Source: Forficula auricularia (lineage: Eukaryota > Arthropoda > Insecta > Dermaptera > Forficulidae). From it: 64,000 nt of DNA. The stretch covers positions 159,925 to 223,924 of the forward strand of contig JALMQS010000718.1 in NCBI GenBank assembly GCA_024734495.1. The letters run 5' to 3'. The notes under the pieces are model-generated. The model was given only the letters and a program-made list of their open reading frames with translations. It searched no databases and was not told the DNA's origin. A program made the translations under genes and the position numbers. Positions 12,115 to 23,509 of this stretch are shown one piece after another (the stretch's first letter is position 1; every line of letters starts with the position of its first letter).

Positions 12115-12185
12115 GGTCTAGGGAGCTCGTGGGCCGCATCCGGCCCTCGGCGTCCTTACGTGCGGCCCGCGGTCATATATCACAT
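12115..12185. repeat. GC-rich hAT-type terminus
   Basis: A short GC-rich island reads GGGCCGCATCCGGCCC then GTGCGGCCCGCGG. This 'goes-with-CGGCCCGC' text is typical of hAT element ends, and the hAT relic at 40136 has a similar one. No partner end was found. Confidence 0.4.
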
Positions 12186-13340
12186 ACAAATTGTCTCTGT
12201 GTTTTTTTTTTAAATTGGGTATTTCAGAAATTTAAATTGCATTACATTAATTAAAAGAAATAGCGTTCCTTATAATTCTACAAAGAATATATCGGGTTAC
12301 ATCGTTAGGCGTTAAATATTAAAACCTTATATTTTTGAAAATCACTAAAATAAAAATAAATAAATAAATAAAATAATAACAATAATTTTGATAGTTGAAA
12401 GTATTATTAATTATGGTTATTACCATACAAATACCTACATTTTGTTGTTGGGTCATTCAATGCATGTTTTCTTTTTGTATTTGGTTGAAGTATTGATTTT
12501 TTCACATTTAGTGATTTAACACTTTCAGTGTACCTTTGCATTGGCTTACAATAAAAATCACTAAATACGAAATTCACTGTAAAGTCATACTTGGAAAAAA
12601 ATAATTAAAAAGATTAAAATTATTCTTATTTGGGTGCGGGCATTGGTAAGTTGTAGGTCGTCATTAAAGCCTGTGCAATTTAGGTTGGCCAGGCCTGAAT
12701 TAGAAAGCCAAGAGCCAAAAAACCATTCAAATTTTTTGAATGAATTCGATTCAGCTGCCCATCCATGCTTTTATTTTATTTTATTGAGTGTTTTCCTTAT
12801 AACTTATCAATATTTTTTTCTCAAGCAAAGTTGACTATTATAATTATATAGGATAGATTGCCACGACATGTAGAATTTCAATAATTATACACTCAATAAT
12901 AAGAAAGCTAATTCTTATTACCTTCCTCCATTTAGATATTCTGCTCGTGTTTTCGAAAGAGGTGTTGATGTTTAGCCCTTCCATTCAACCTTTAATATTT
13001 GTGTGCAAAACTTCACTTACTGTCTCCGTCTAAAAGTTCCTTTTATGAATGCTAAATATCAAACCAAGAATCATTTCCTTAAGATCACTTACATATTAGT
13101 ATTACTGGCACGTTTATTTTATTTTTTTACATATTTATTCAGGCTTGTTTTCTTCTTCGCTTTGGTCCAATTTACCACATCTCCTTTTCTAAAAGTTTCG
13201 GTCTTTTCTGTCTGAATACCTCCCATGATGTCCAATAATAGTTATTCACTGTATGTATTCAAAGAGAGATGGCTATCCTTTGAAGTGAATCCTTCTAAGT
13301 ATAACTTTCAATAGGTGGTGCCTGCAAACTATATATTTTA
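12186..13340. other. AT-rich DNA, no gene seen
   Basis: An (AAAT)n stretch lies at 12354-12380. The open frames at 12634 and 13003 are short, AT-rich and lack supporting signals. Confidence 0.4.
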
Positions 13341-13344
13341 TTAA

Positions 13345-13625
13345 ATTTTGAAAAACCATACAATTTTTCTTCAAGAAAATTTGAAATAATTCAGAGTGTT
13401 TAATAGTAGTTTTGCTCAAGCTACATCTTATTTGCGTAAACCAAGTTCGCACACACAAAACGTAGCGTATGAACATCAAAAACCATGGAAAACATATAAT
13501 TTTTCTTCAAGGAAGTTTGTAATAATTCAGAGTGTATAATTTTGGTTTTGTACATGCTACATCTTATTTGCTCAAACCAAGTTTTCACAGACAAAACGTA
13601 ACGTATGGACAGCAAATACCATGGT
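13345..13625 (+). repeat. Tandem dimer, period about 138 bp
   Basis: Two units each contain ATAATTTTTCTTCAAG, AATAATTCAGAGTGT and GCTACATCTTATTTG followed by ACAAAACGTA. No function is apparent. Confidence 0.8.
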
Positions 13626-14089
13626 CTTTTTATTCCATCTTGCATGTGAGTTCATGTTTGCGCCAAAGAACGTTAAATGATGAAGGCCCTTTAAATAAAG
13701 TGGTTGTTAGATAGTAACGTGAGCACATTGCAGAACTTTGGTTTGTTCTTTGATTGGTTATGTTTACATTTTTTTATTTTACAGTACTATACCATAGGGT
13801 AATTCTTTTCAGCACTATCTCCGTAAAAATGTAAACTTGATGTCTTATAAATACCGTAATTTTAATATTAATTTTTGATTTAACAAATATTTGTATTAAT
13901 TATCTTTCATGCAATTGTATTTTCTTCTTTTTTAAATAAATGTTGGACATTTTCTAGTTTTCACTGAAAAATCAAAGCTACAAAAATTAATATTTATATT
14001 TAAATACTTCTAAATAAACTTGTGACCATCTGTGGTTCTCTATGCAACTTGCAACATGTTTTACTTAAAATGCCCCTCCACAACAATTT

Positions 14090-14800
14090 TTCAAATGCAG
14101 ACATTTTTCTGTGATTTCAATTTTTAAACGATCCAATAATGATGAATAATATGCGCCAGTTGTGGTTTTACCTTTTTCAAGATAGTCGATGAATATTATT
14201 CCACGCGTATCCTAAAATACGGAGGCCATAACCTTTCCGGTTTATTTTTGAGTTTTTGTACGCTTCGGAGCACTTTCAACCGGAGAAACCCATTGTTTTG
14301 ACTCTGCTGTGTAGAAATGGATCCATGTTTCATCCACGGTTATGAATCGGCGCAAAAACTCCTTTGAATTTCGCATAAACATTGCCAAATTCTGCTGGGA
14401 GTCCTAACACGAATTCGTTTTTGCTCCACTGTGAGCATACGCGGCACCCATCGCGCGCAGAGCTTTTTCATACCCAAAATATCATGTATGATATTGAACA
14501 CACTGCCATAGGACATCTTTGTGGTATCAGCTAGCTCCCTCAATTTCACTTTGGGGTCGTTCAACATAATATCATGGATTTTTTGGGCGTTTTCTGGTGC
14601 CAGACCTCTTTTGGGCGTCCAGATCTTTCACCATCACTTGTGCTTGTTCGGCCGCAACGAAAGTCAGAAAACTACTTTTGAATCATCTTCATCGACGGTG
14701 CAGAGTCCGGATAATACTTATCTAGCTTGGCTTTTTTATTGCGTAAATATTAGTGTTTAATCAGATCACGAAACTCAAGATTTTTCATTTTTAAAAAAAC
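14090..14800 (-). pseudogene. Mariner-family transposase relic
   Basis: On the minus strand, broken frames give VKLRELADTTKMSYGSVFNI (helix-turn-helix region), MKKLCARWVPRMLTVEQK, then ITVDETWIHFYT and GKVMASVF with IIFIDYLEKGKTT. The first catalytic aspartate of the mariner D,D34D triad lies in VDETWIH. The element stops near PHLKNCCGG, so the part carrying the second and third aspartates is missing. Several frameshifts and stops lie between these blocks, so it cannot make a working enzyme. Family membership is clear from the WVPR...LT and VDETWIH motifs. Subfamily is not resolved. Confidence 0.9.
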
Positions 14801-15339
14801 ACGGAGGTTGGTTTCTTCTCACTGCTGTAACTTGTAAATGCGAAAACATGAATGGTTGAAATTTTGACAGACGTCTAATGAAGAATTAAGTTAGTTATGA
14901 ATGGTTCACATTGGTGCATACTAGCCCCATTTCATAGGATTATTCCAGAGTTTTTGATCTGCCTAGTAAATTATTTTTAATGATATATTAATGACACTTC
15001 ACTTACACACAAAAAACTATCCAATGCTCAAACGTATGGTGCAACAACTATTGTTTTCATACCTATACGCGTACTTACCGGCAAAGACTCGTTCTATTTA
15101 AAATAAAAATGTTAACGATTGATAGAAAACATTTTGAGTAATGGAGAAAATTTATTGTTGTTAATTTATTGTATAAAAATGTAAATTTATAACTGGGATA
15201 ACTCCCGTATATCGAATAAAATAAAATAAAAATTATCCGATGGAAGAAAAAGAAATTTCAAATCAAACATATTTCTCGCTTAACATTAATAATGAAAATT
15301 ATCTTTTATATTTCACTTTAATTTAATTGTCTGGACGAA

Positions 15340-15815
15340 TGGAGAGATGGAGACGAAATGAATGAGAGATAACCAATCGACTTGATTGGGGAATAATGGA
15401 ATTGAAATAATTATCGGAAAAGAGGTTTTTTTATCTAATTAGATTTTTCCTCTTATTAAAAACAAGGACTAAAGATAAATAAGGACACTCGATGGTGGAG
15501 AAGCAATCTCCGGAATCGAAGCTAAAATACAAGGTATACATTAATTAATGTAAAATAATTGGTTTAATAAATTAAATTGTCTGGGATAGGATTGGAGGAT
15601 TGGGAAACCAATCGACTTGATTGGAAAATAATGGAATTGAAATAATTATCGGAAAAGAGGTTTTTTATCTAATTAGATTTTTCCTCTTATTAAAAACAAG
15701 GACTAAAAGATGATGAAGGACACTCGATGGTGGAGAAGCAATCTCCGGAATCGAAGCAAAAAAAACACAATGTATACATTAATTAATGTAAAATAATTGG
15801 CTTAAATTGTCTAAA
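15340..15815 (-). repeat. Inverted dimer of the 1.9-kb repeat
   Basis: Two head-to-tail units, each running from AACCAATCGACTTGATTGG to AATGTAAAATAATTGG, are the reverse complement of the dimer at 1871-2360. Both sites are dimers, so the dimer itself is probably the mobile form. Confidence 0.85.
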
Positions 15816-15856
15816 TAAAAATCTTCATCATGGTTGTTAATTTATTTTATTTTGAT

Positions 15857-15899
15857 CATGAAACGTTTCGGCTTCAATTTGACGCCATCTTCAGTCTGC
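15857..15899 (-). ncRNA. Hammerhead-like ribozyme motif
   Basis: Minus strand: CTGAAGA, one T, GGC-loop-GCC, GAA, ACGT, T. Stem I is only two base pairs (GA/TC) before mismatches, so this copy is weaker than others. Confidence 0.45.
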
Positions 15900-16329
15900 A
15901 ATTACATTCAACATTACCTTACATTAAATTTGATAATTTATATCTTATAATTCAGAAACATTATAAATATCATGACATGATGTTGAAGATTTTTTATTTT
16001 TGAAAAATAACCATCATTCTCAAAGGATTCCATCTTCCACCGGATTCATCAAGCCTCGTTCCTGATCTTATAAAATAATATACGAATCATTAAGTACTGT
16101 CCTAAATAAAATGTCTGAATTTTGAATCGTTTCGTATAAATGTCATGATTCATATTTTTCAAGAAATCTCTCTTTTAAAATAACAAAAAAGATAAAATTA
16201 TAGGTATATTAATGAATATAATAGTAGTCAAGTGATTGTTTATTGTAACTATAACAGAGAATATTATAATAATAACTATAAGAGTAATGTATTTTAGTTA
16301 TTTTGTTTCTTAATTATCTGAAAGGGATA

Positions 16330-16760
16330 AAAAAGGCGCATCCCTTAGTAGATGGAACATTTAAATGCTAAGGAATCTCGTTCCTTCCTCCCTTATACAA
16401 GGGCAACCCGCAACATATAAGACGTGCTTTACATTCCAAATTATTGGCTAAGCCGTCCTAGTTAACTGTTTCGCTACAAATACCCGGTTTTAGAACCTTC
16501 CTCCACCTCAACTACTCTTAAGTATATATATAGGATGGGTAACCCAGTTGCACACGAACACGCCAAGTAGGATTACCCGGGAGAGGTTGGGAGGATACAA
16601 GTGCCTCTTAAGATTGGCCGGCATCAGCCCAAGCCAAGATTTAGGCTAACGGCTGCGACCACCACCTAATGATTCCCCCAAATGCCGACATATCATTCCC
16701 TCCCCTCGAAGAAACAACGAGCTTAATTAGCATTCCAATCTACATGGAAAAATCCAGGAG
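16330..16760. other. GC-balanced non-coding block, probable transposon piece
   Basis: Base composition shifts to near 48% GC with text such as GGCCGGCATCAGCCCAAGCC and GATGGGTAACCCAGTTGC. No frame stays open and no splice pair was found. It could be an LTR or the 5' end of a retroelement. This is not resolved. Confidence 0.3.
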
Positions 16761-17586
16761 AACATTTAGAGAAGGAAACAACTCAAGGTGGATACCTTTA
16801 ACATATAATAATGTAATTTTAGAAATGGTAAATTATAATTAATTAAAAATGATAGTAAATCAAATGATGAACTAAAGTAGACCACAATTAAAATTTGTTT
16901 TTTATTCAAGCAAAAAAATCGATAGCTCTCTGCTTGGTGGAGAGTAGTCATGAACGCTAACGGTAATCACAAGTCAAAAATTTGTGGAAATGGAGTTGTG
17001 TATCCATCTCTATATCTATTATGACCGTAATTCACACACAGCCTAGCCCACATGATCACTACTATCGTTTTAGAGAGATTCAGCAAAGAAACAAAGATCT
17101 TCAAGGCCATCGAAGCAGGAAAGTCAGTCTCACAATGGAACAACGACACTGATACGAGCTTCCATTAAAAATTTCTTTGGTGAAAAGTATTTCAGTATTC
17201 GCCCTTGCAGAAGAAGAATCTTATTCTGGTTGAGATTTTAAGAGCATGTTTCATTACTATTATATTTAATCCAGTCCTCGTCAGTGCAGCTGAGTATGCT
17301 GATATTTCTAAATAAAATTTTGATCAACCTTAGTTCTATAAGAAATTTGAAAAAGAATCGTATCTTCATATGACAATATGTTTTGGTTAAAATGACCTCA
17401 ACAAAAATTTCTCAAAGTTTTTTTTAGACTCGTTTTGAATCACCCAGGATTTAAAAGATTATATTATATATCCTATCAACAGATTTTAAAGATCTAATTG
17501 TTAGAAAAACAAATTGTTGTGTACCTAGTGCGGGTCTAAAGGAAAAAAAATTAAATTGAAAGTTTTTGCCGAGAGTAGTAGAATTT

Positions 17587-17850
17587 TTATATATTGAAGG
17601 AGACAATAAAAGAGTGTGTCTTCTGCTGGAATTATAAATTTTATTTATTTATAACGAGACTATAGTTTCGAGGGCTATGCCCTCTTCATCAGTCTATTAC
17701 AATGTATTCACATTCATAAATTAATTCCTGTGAATACATTGTAATAGACTAATGAAGAGGGCAAAGCCCTCGAAACTATAGTCTCGTTATAAATAAATAA
17801 AATGTATAATTTCAGCAGATGACACACTCTTTTATTGTCTCCTTCAAGGA
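17587..17850. mobile_element. Foldback element of about 250 bp with two hammerhead-like motifs
   Basis: The ends TTGAAGGAGACAATAAAAGA and its complement close a nearly perfect inverted repeat. The inner arms hold GAGACTATAGTTTCGAGGGC. Related copies lie at 49688-49900 and 57460-57672. The minus-strand core (17655-17696) is CTGATGA, A, GAGGGC/GCCCTC, GAA, palindrome ACTATAGT, C. The plus-strand core (17744-17786) has CTAATGA and is probably inactive. Confidence 0.8.
17655..17696 (-). ncRNA. Hammerhead-like ribozyme motif
   Basis: The six-pair stem II GAGGGC/GCCCTC abuts GAA. Stem III is an 8-nt palindrome ACTATAGT and stem I is short (GA/TC). Confidence 0.48.
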
Positions 17851-17986
17851 AAAAATATTTCTTTGCATCTATTTGCGAATATGAAAAATGCAAGTAGGTA
17901 TTAATTCAAAATTGTATTAGTATCATAATAATTTATGTTTTATTTGAAAGATATTAATTTGCCGATGGTAATAGATTCAAATTTAC

Positions 17987-18254
17987 TAGAAAATCATAAG
18001 ATGGTGTCATCTATTAAATCCGATGGAATGGAATATTTTTAATTATATGTCAGAGGGGTTGTTTTTCTTGTTTTTTTTACGCGTTTACATATGTCAGAGA
18101 GGTTCCTATCCCGCAGGTGAGCCAGATGGCCCGGATTGCTGTTACTGGCACTCGGGTTCGATTCCCGAGGGGTGAAAAACAACCCCTCTGACATATAATT
18201 AAAAATATTCCATTCCATCGGACTTAATAGATGACACCATCTTATGATTTTCTA
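17987..18254. mobile_element. Foldback element with a tRNA-like sequence in its loop
   Basis: Arms of about 78 bp (17987-18065 and 18175-18254) are almost perfect inverted repeats containing CATCTATTAAATCCGATGGA. Between them, 18096-18175 resembles a tRNA-derived SINE head with a perfect B box GGTTCGATTCC at 18155-18165 and a weak A-box region near TGAGCCAGATGG. A diverged piece of the same unit is near 27835-27880. Confidence 0.7.
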
Positions 18255-18504
18255 TGTTTTATTTGTTATAGGACCATGATATTTGATTACTAGCAAAGTC
18301 CATGACATATTCTACTTATCAATGGCCAGCGGATATTTTTTTCTTCGTTTTTTGTAAACTATTTTTTTCAAATTATAGTTTTTCAATTTTTAAAATTTGA
18401 ATTAGTAAAATTTGGATCTCTGTTCCAAAATGTTTCTGTGAAAATTGATTATTTTCTTGCATTTTACGATACTCTATATTAATTATTTTTTTACTCAATT
18501 ATGT

Positions 18505-18595
18505 AGGAGAGATTTCAGCGAGTCGGGCTTGTACCCGAGGTAGTTTGATTAGAAGACATGTACGTTATCCACTCGACCAACCTAACCTTCGATTT
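18505..18595 (-). repeat. tRNA-derived SINE head
   Basis: On the minus strand an A box TGGTCGAGTGG and a B-box-like GGTACAAGCC sit at tRNA spacing. The cloverleaf is imperfect and there is no clear 3' end, so a SINE remnant is more likely than a working tRNA gene. Confidence 0.5.
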
Positions 18596-18599
18596 TTTT

Positions 18600-20400
18600 C
18601 TTTATTTTGCATGTCAAAAATAAGAAATTAAATTGAAGAAGTTTACAAATTAAATTCCTTCCAAATGTCTATTTCTTTCGATTTATTAGTTTAAATTTGC
18701 TAAATCTTCATATATATTTTTTTTCTATTCTTTTTGTCCTTAGGTGATGTTGGTTTGATAATTAACCAACAAGTCGTATTGTTAATGGTCTTGTTGTCTC
18801 GAAAGTGAAAATACATTACAAAAGATGCAAATGGGATGAGAGGGAGGTTGGGCGTGTGCAAAGTTCCGTTCAGTTTGAAAGTAAAATTTTATTCAACCAA
18901 GTGATGGATGGAGAGATAGAAGGAGAGAGGGAGATAGACATCCACGAGAAAGAAGACCAAGAACAGAGTGAGTGGGTTAGAGTGTATTTGTTCAAGTCTT
19001 TTGTTTATTATCTGTAAGATAAGAGAATCTCTCTCGCTCTCTGTCTTGTTATGTATTAAATTCCAAAGGATAGATTGTAACTTAATATAAATATAAAGGT
19101 AGGAATGAGGGCGGATGAGTGTAAGGGAGGAAGAAAAATGAATGAATACCTTCACAAAATCAAATTACAATCTGACGTCGAAAAGATAACCCAATCTTAA
19201 AGTATCTACCTATATATACTTAGCTACATCTTAAATTAAATAAATACATTTTAGTACATCATTCCTTTGGTATCTAGTTTTTTAATTTTTAAAAGTCCTC
19301 TTATTTATCTTGAAAGTATTTTGAGTGCAAATTTATTTATTCATCAGTTATCGTCCGTATAATTACTTCTTTGGCCCTAGTGCTGCTACCTATTGATAAA
19401 ATATCGTACTATTCTTCTTCTTTTTGTTTTCCAAATTTAGCAATTGCAAGAATTGAGATAGTGGTTTTCGTAGAACATTTTTAAAGAAACTTACTTGAAA
19501 TTCAATTCTAATTAATATTTTACGATCGTTTTTAAAATAGAAGCTATTAATCAAACGGTAGTAATAATAATATATACTAAGGAACAGGGGCGGCTTTAGA
19601 AATTTAATTTTCGGTAAGCACCATTACGCTTATATATTTTTAGTGTTATAAATGACTGTAGCCAGCGTGGGGGGGGCTAGAGTATTTTAACCCCCCCCGA
19701 AATATTGAGGTAAAAATCCGAGTATGATACTAACCAACTCCCCCGAATTTGTTTTCTGGCTTCGGCCTTGATTTTATATGTTATATATGTTTAGTTGTTA
19801 TATAGTACCGGAGTCCTTACAACATAAAAGATGTAGAGACTACATATTTTTAAAATTGGTAAAAAAAGAAAAACACCAGCATTCCATACGAAAAAGCTAA
19901 TCAAAAATATCATTGCTTGAAATATCAAACTAAGTTTAATATATTTTTATCTTTTTACTTATTTTCATTTTCTTTTTTTCTTATTACTATTATAATTAAA
20001 TTAATTTATTAATATTTTTTACCAAAATTTATGTGAAGACAAATGTCTACTCTTCCTACCCGCTAAAGCCGTCACTACCAAGGATATTGAGTTATGGTAA
20101 ATGAATTAAAAATATCGATTTTCATGAATTTTTAATTTAAACTTATGATTTTCTTATTGAAATTTGGGTAGTAAGATTGAAATAAGATTCATCTTTTCAG
20201 TCGGACATTTCTGTTAACAAAAATAATAATAAAAATAATGAAAATTTTAGCTAATTTTATCATTTTCAAATAAGTGATCTAACCGGAAATAATTATTTAG
20301 AATAGCACTTCCCAAATTATGGGTCGCGACCAAAATTTTTAAGAGAATATAATTAATAAGATTGGAGTAATTTTTGGAGAGGGACTGATAAGTGAATTAA
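18600..20400. other. AT-rich DNA with transposon edges, no gene seen
   Basis: CAGGGGCGGCTTTAGAAAT near 19587 and a G/C homopolymer pair near 19670-19700 resemble DNA-transposon ends. The purine-rich block 18840-19000 carries overlapping ORFs on both strands with no splice or family support. Confidence 0.35.
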
Positions 20401-20461
20401 GTGGATATTGATGAGGGAGTCCAAAAAAGAAGAAGATAATTTACACTATCTTTTTATTCAT

Positions 20462-20505
20462 AAAACCGACGTTTCGGAGGCTATTCCCTCCTTCTTCAGG
20501 GTTTT
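20462..20505 (-). ncRNA. Hammerhead-like ribozyme motif, best stem I
   Basis: Minus strand: AAAACC, CTGAAGA, A, GGAGG-loop-CCTCC, GAA, ACGT, C, GGTTTT. Stem I has six perfect pairs and stem II five. The predicted cut lies between C (complement of 20468) and G (complement of 20467). Confidence 0.6.
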
Positions 20506-20591
20506 GAAAAGTCAGTGAAGGAAATCCAATGCGGCATTTCCCTCTGTCTCCTCTTTCAGTGGCAGTATCAATAATATCTTGTATTTTATTC

Positions 20592-21112
20592 TCAGAATGT
20601 AGAATTATCGTTTTTTGTCTTGATATACAATTTTTCAATATTAGTCACCCAAGAGAGCGCAACATAAACGAGTTCCTGATGTGCTTTACTATACTCATAT
20701 ACTATTTCGTCAAAAGTTCCACCTTGCGACTTATGTATAGTTAGAGCAAGAGCTGAAGTTAATGGAAAATGTTTGCGTTTGGTTATACATTTTCTATCCG
20801 ATGTTAATGAAATATTTGCTGTTCGTAATTCAATGGGAACAACGAGATTGTAGACTCTATTTTGCACTGCTAGAGTGGCTGCTTTTAGCCTTTTTTTCTA
20901 CCCACTTTATCTGAACCACAAAATACCAGCCAAACTCTAATCAATGTGTTACTTTCATCAAATTCTAGATGTATCAATTTCCCAACAGCACCATTGCATA
21001 AACCATCAGTAACGTCGTTGCTGGTTGTAATAACATAATGCTTTCCAACAACAAAAGTAATGTGATAAGGCAGTCCTCCAGTGTCAATAACAGATTTTTT
21101 AGAGAGGAACAT
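20592..21112 (-). pseudogene. Pif1/Helitron-type helicase C-terminal relic
   Basis: Two minus-strand frames (21112-20885, then 20867-20592) are separated by a frameshift. The first has GKHYVITTSNDVTDGLCNGA. The second has FPLTSALALTIHKSQGGTFD and YVALSWVTNIEKLYI. IHKSQG and YVALSR-type motifs are late helicase motifs of the Pif1 family, which in animal repeats usually mark Helitrons. In the last motif the arginine is replaced by tryptophan (VALSW), and the N-terminal helicase and Rep parts are absent. The relic is inactive. A hammerhead-like motif lies 90 bp downstream and a GC-rich island starts within its 5' edge. Confidence 0.85.
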
Positions 21113-21290
21113 CTCCCCGCCCGAGCCGCCTCTCGGCCAAGAGACGGACGGTTCCGCTGGCTTTCGGCTGGCTGCTTGGAGGGGATTCTGGGCTGTGCCG
21201 GTCGGAGTGGGGGGTGTTAGGTTTATTTTCGTTACGGAATTTCTTGATTCGGTCGCCGCGCTGAAAGCCCGCGATAAAAGCTATGCAATA
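21110..21290. other. GC-rich island with abrupt borders
   Basis: About 180 bases are near 60% GC (for example CCCGAGCCGCCTCTCGGCC), wedged between the helicase relic and the terminal arm of a foldback element. Both strands carry short ORFs that overlap the borders, so none is taken as a gene. A captured host fragment or a separate repeat is possible. Confidence 0.5.
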
Positions 21291-21300
21291 GCTTAAAAAA

Positions 21301-22141
21301 ATAAACTGCAACGGATCGTTGCTAAACTTTATCCAAATTCATTTGAAATATTAATATGTTTGTTCCTTTATTATTAATCAGATATCACTTGCAATTTGTA
21401 GTTCATATTGACATTAATTCAAAAATAATTCTCATTTAATAGTCGAGGAATAACCATTCTACATTGGATTTTTGACATTTCGGTTATTATTGTAACCATT
21501 GCTGAAGACATAGAGGAATCGACTTAAAATCAAAAATAGCCATCGATTCTCATCTAATACTTGAGGAATAACAATTCTACATTAGGTTTTTGACGTTTCG
21601 ATTATTATTGGTAACCATTGCTGAGGACATGAAGGAATCGACTTAAAATCAAAAATAACGATCGATTCTTATCTAATACTAGAGGAATAACCTTATTGCA
21701 TTCCATTAATAGTCAAAACATCAAAAATGGAATGCAATAAGGTTATACCTCTAGTATTAGATAAGAATTGATCGTTATTTTTGATTTTAAGTCGATTCCT
21801 CCATGTCTTCAGCAATGGTTACCAATAATAATCGAAGGGTCAAAAATCTAAGGTAGAATTATTATTCCTCGAGTATTAGATGAGAATCAATCGCTATTTT
21901 TGATTTTAAGTCGATTCCTCCATGTCTTAAGCAATGATTACCAATAATAACCGAAATGTCAAAAATCCAATGTAGAATTGTTATTCCTCGACTGTTAAAT
22001 GAGAATCGATCATTATTTTTGAATTTAAGTCAACATGAACTGCAAATTGCAAGTGATATCTGATTTATATAAAGTAATAAACATATTAATATTTCAAATG
22101 AATTTGGATAAAGTTTAGCAACGATCCGTTGCAGTTTATTT
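21301..22141. mobile_element. Large palindromic foldback element (about 840 bp)
   Basis: The two halves are reverse complements. Each arm starts with the near-palindrome GCAACGGATCGTTGC, then TTATTAATCAGATATCACTT, then about 2.5 tandem units of roughly 118 bp containing GAGGAATAACCATTCTACA and a TTCGGTTATTATTGTAACC hairpin. The centre is at about 21715. A further copy (22690-23480) has one intact arm and a rearranged other arm. No ORF is present. Confidence 0.8.
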
Positions 22142-22164
22142 TGGTTTAAAATCGATTTCTCTGT

Positions 22165-22688
22165 CTTCAGCAAAGGTAACGGATAAGAAAACAAGCGCAG
22201 TTGCTATGGTTACTCATAAAAATTCCTCCCAAATTTTTAGCATTTCACAGAGAGAAGCCTATCCATTCTTACTTAAGCAAGGCTAAATGATTATATATTA
22301 AAACTTTCAAATGAATAAATTTTAAAGAATTTAAAAAATTAAAAAAAGTACCATCTTACTCTAGAGTAAAGTACTTTAAAATATAATTTTACTGAAAACT
22401 TTATTTAACCTTTTTTGTGGTCCCCAAGGTACTTAATTAGGATATTAAATTTCATCAAAATTGGTTAAGTCATTTTTAAGATATTTAGAAAAAACTAAAA
22501 AAGTACTGAAATAAAGTACTAATGTTTGTGGGCCGATATGTACCAAAAACTAATCAGCGCTTTATTTTGTTAAACTAATGGTACGTTTTCAATTTCATTT
22601 CAATCGGTGCAACGGTGTGGAAAAAATCGTGGGCCAAAAAAGCGATAACAGATATCCATACATCCATACATCCATACATCCATCCGCA
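22165..22688 (+). repeat. Long direct repeat, copy 1
   Basis: More than 500 bp shared with 23510-24003 at high identity, from GGATAAGAAAACAA to the tail CATACATCCATCCGCACGCA. Copy 1 carries extra CATA/CATC units. It is non-coding. Confidence 0.8.
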
Positions 22689-22689
22689 C

Positions 22690-23480
22690 GCACTAAATGA
22701 AATAAATTGCAACGGATCGTTGCTAAACTTTATCCAAATTCATTTGAAATATTAATATATTTGTTCCTTTATTATTAATCAGATATCACTTGCAATTTGT
22801 AGTTCATATTGACATTAATTCAAAAATAATTCTCATTTAATAGTTGAGGAATAACCATTCTACATTGGATTTTTGACATTTCGGTTATTATTGTAACCAT
22901 TGCTGAAGACATGGAGGAATCGACTTAAAATACGATCGATTCTCATCTAATACTAGAGGAATAACCTTATTGCATTCCATTTTTGATGTTTTGACTATTA
23001 ATGGCAACCTCTACTGAAAACGTGGAAGAATAGACTTAAAATCAAAAAGACTAAATTCTTTTATGGCAAACAACTCAAGCTTGAGCTGTTTACAAAAAAA
23101 GATTTTAGTCTTTTTGATTTTAAGTCTATTCTTCCACGTTTTCAGTAAAGGTTGCCATTAATAGTCAAAACATCAAAAATGGAATGCAATAAGGTTATTC
23201 CTCTAGTATTAGATAAGAATCGATCGTTATTTTTTATTTTAAATCGATTCCTCCATGTCTTCAGCAATGGTTACCAATAAAAACCGAAACGTCAAAAACC
23301 CAATATAGAATGGTTATTCCTCAAGTACTAGATGAGAATCAATCGCTATTTTTGGTTTAAAGTCGATACCTCTATGTCTTCAGCAATGGATACCAATGAA
23401 AACCGAAACGTCAAAAATCCAATATAGAATGGTTATTCCTCAAGTATTTGATGAGAATCAATCGCTATTTTTGGTTTAAA
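22690..23480. mobile_element. Second foldback element of the 21.3-kb family, nested
   Basis: The left arm matches 21301 onward. The interior has an extra inverted repeat around 23060-23100 (CTCAAGCTTGAG at the centre). The right arm ends in the tandem unit without the terminal 100 bp. It sits between the two long direct repeats. Confidence 0.7.
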
Positions 23481-23509
23481 GTCGATTCCTCTATGTCTTC
23501 TTCAAAGGT

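Noticed and set aside
18805..19155. Overlapping ORFs on both strands
   Set aside because: They come from a purine-rich block; neither has a start context, domain or partner exon.
21038..21311. Three ORFs over the GC-rich island
   Set aside because: They cross the island borders into unrelated repeats on both sides, so they are composite.
21440..23480. Regularly spaced repeats considered as a CRISPR array or hammerhead copies
   Set aside because: The units are 118-bp tandem repeats in a palindrome with no spacers. They keep the hairpin and GAAA part but lack CTGANGA, so they are not called ribozymes.
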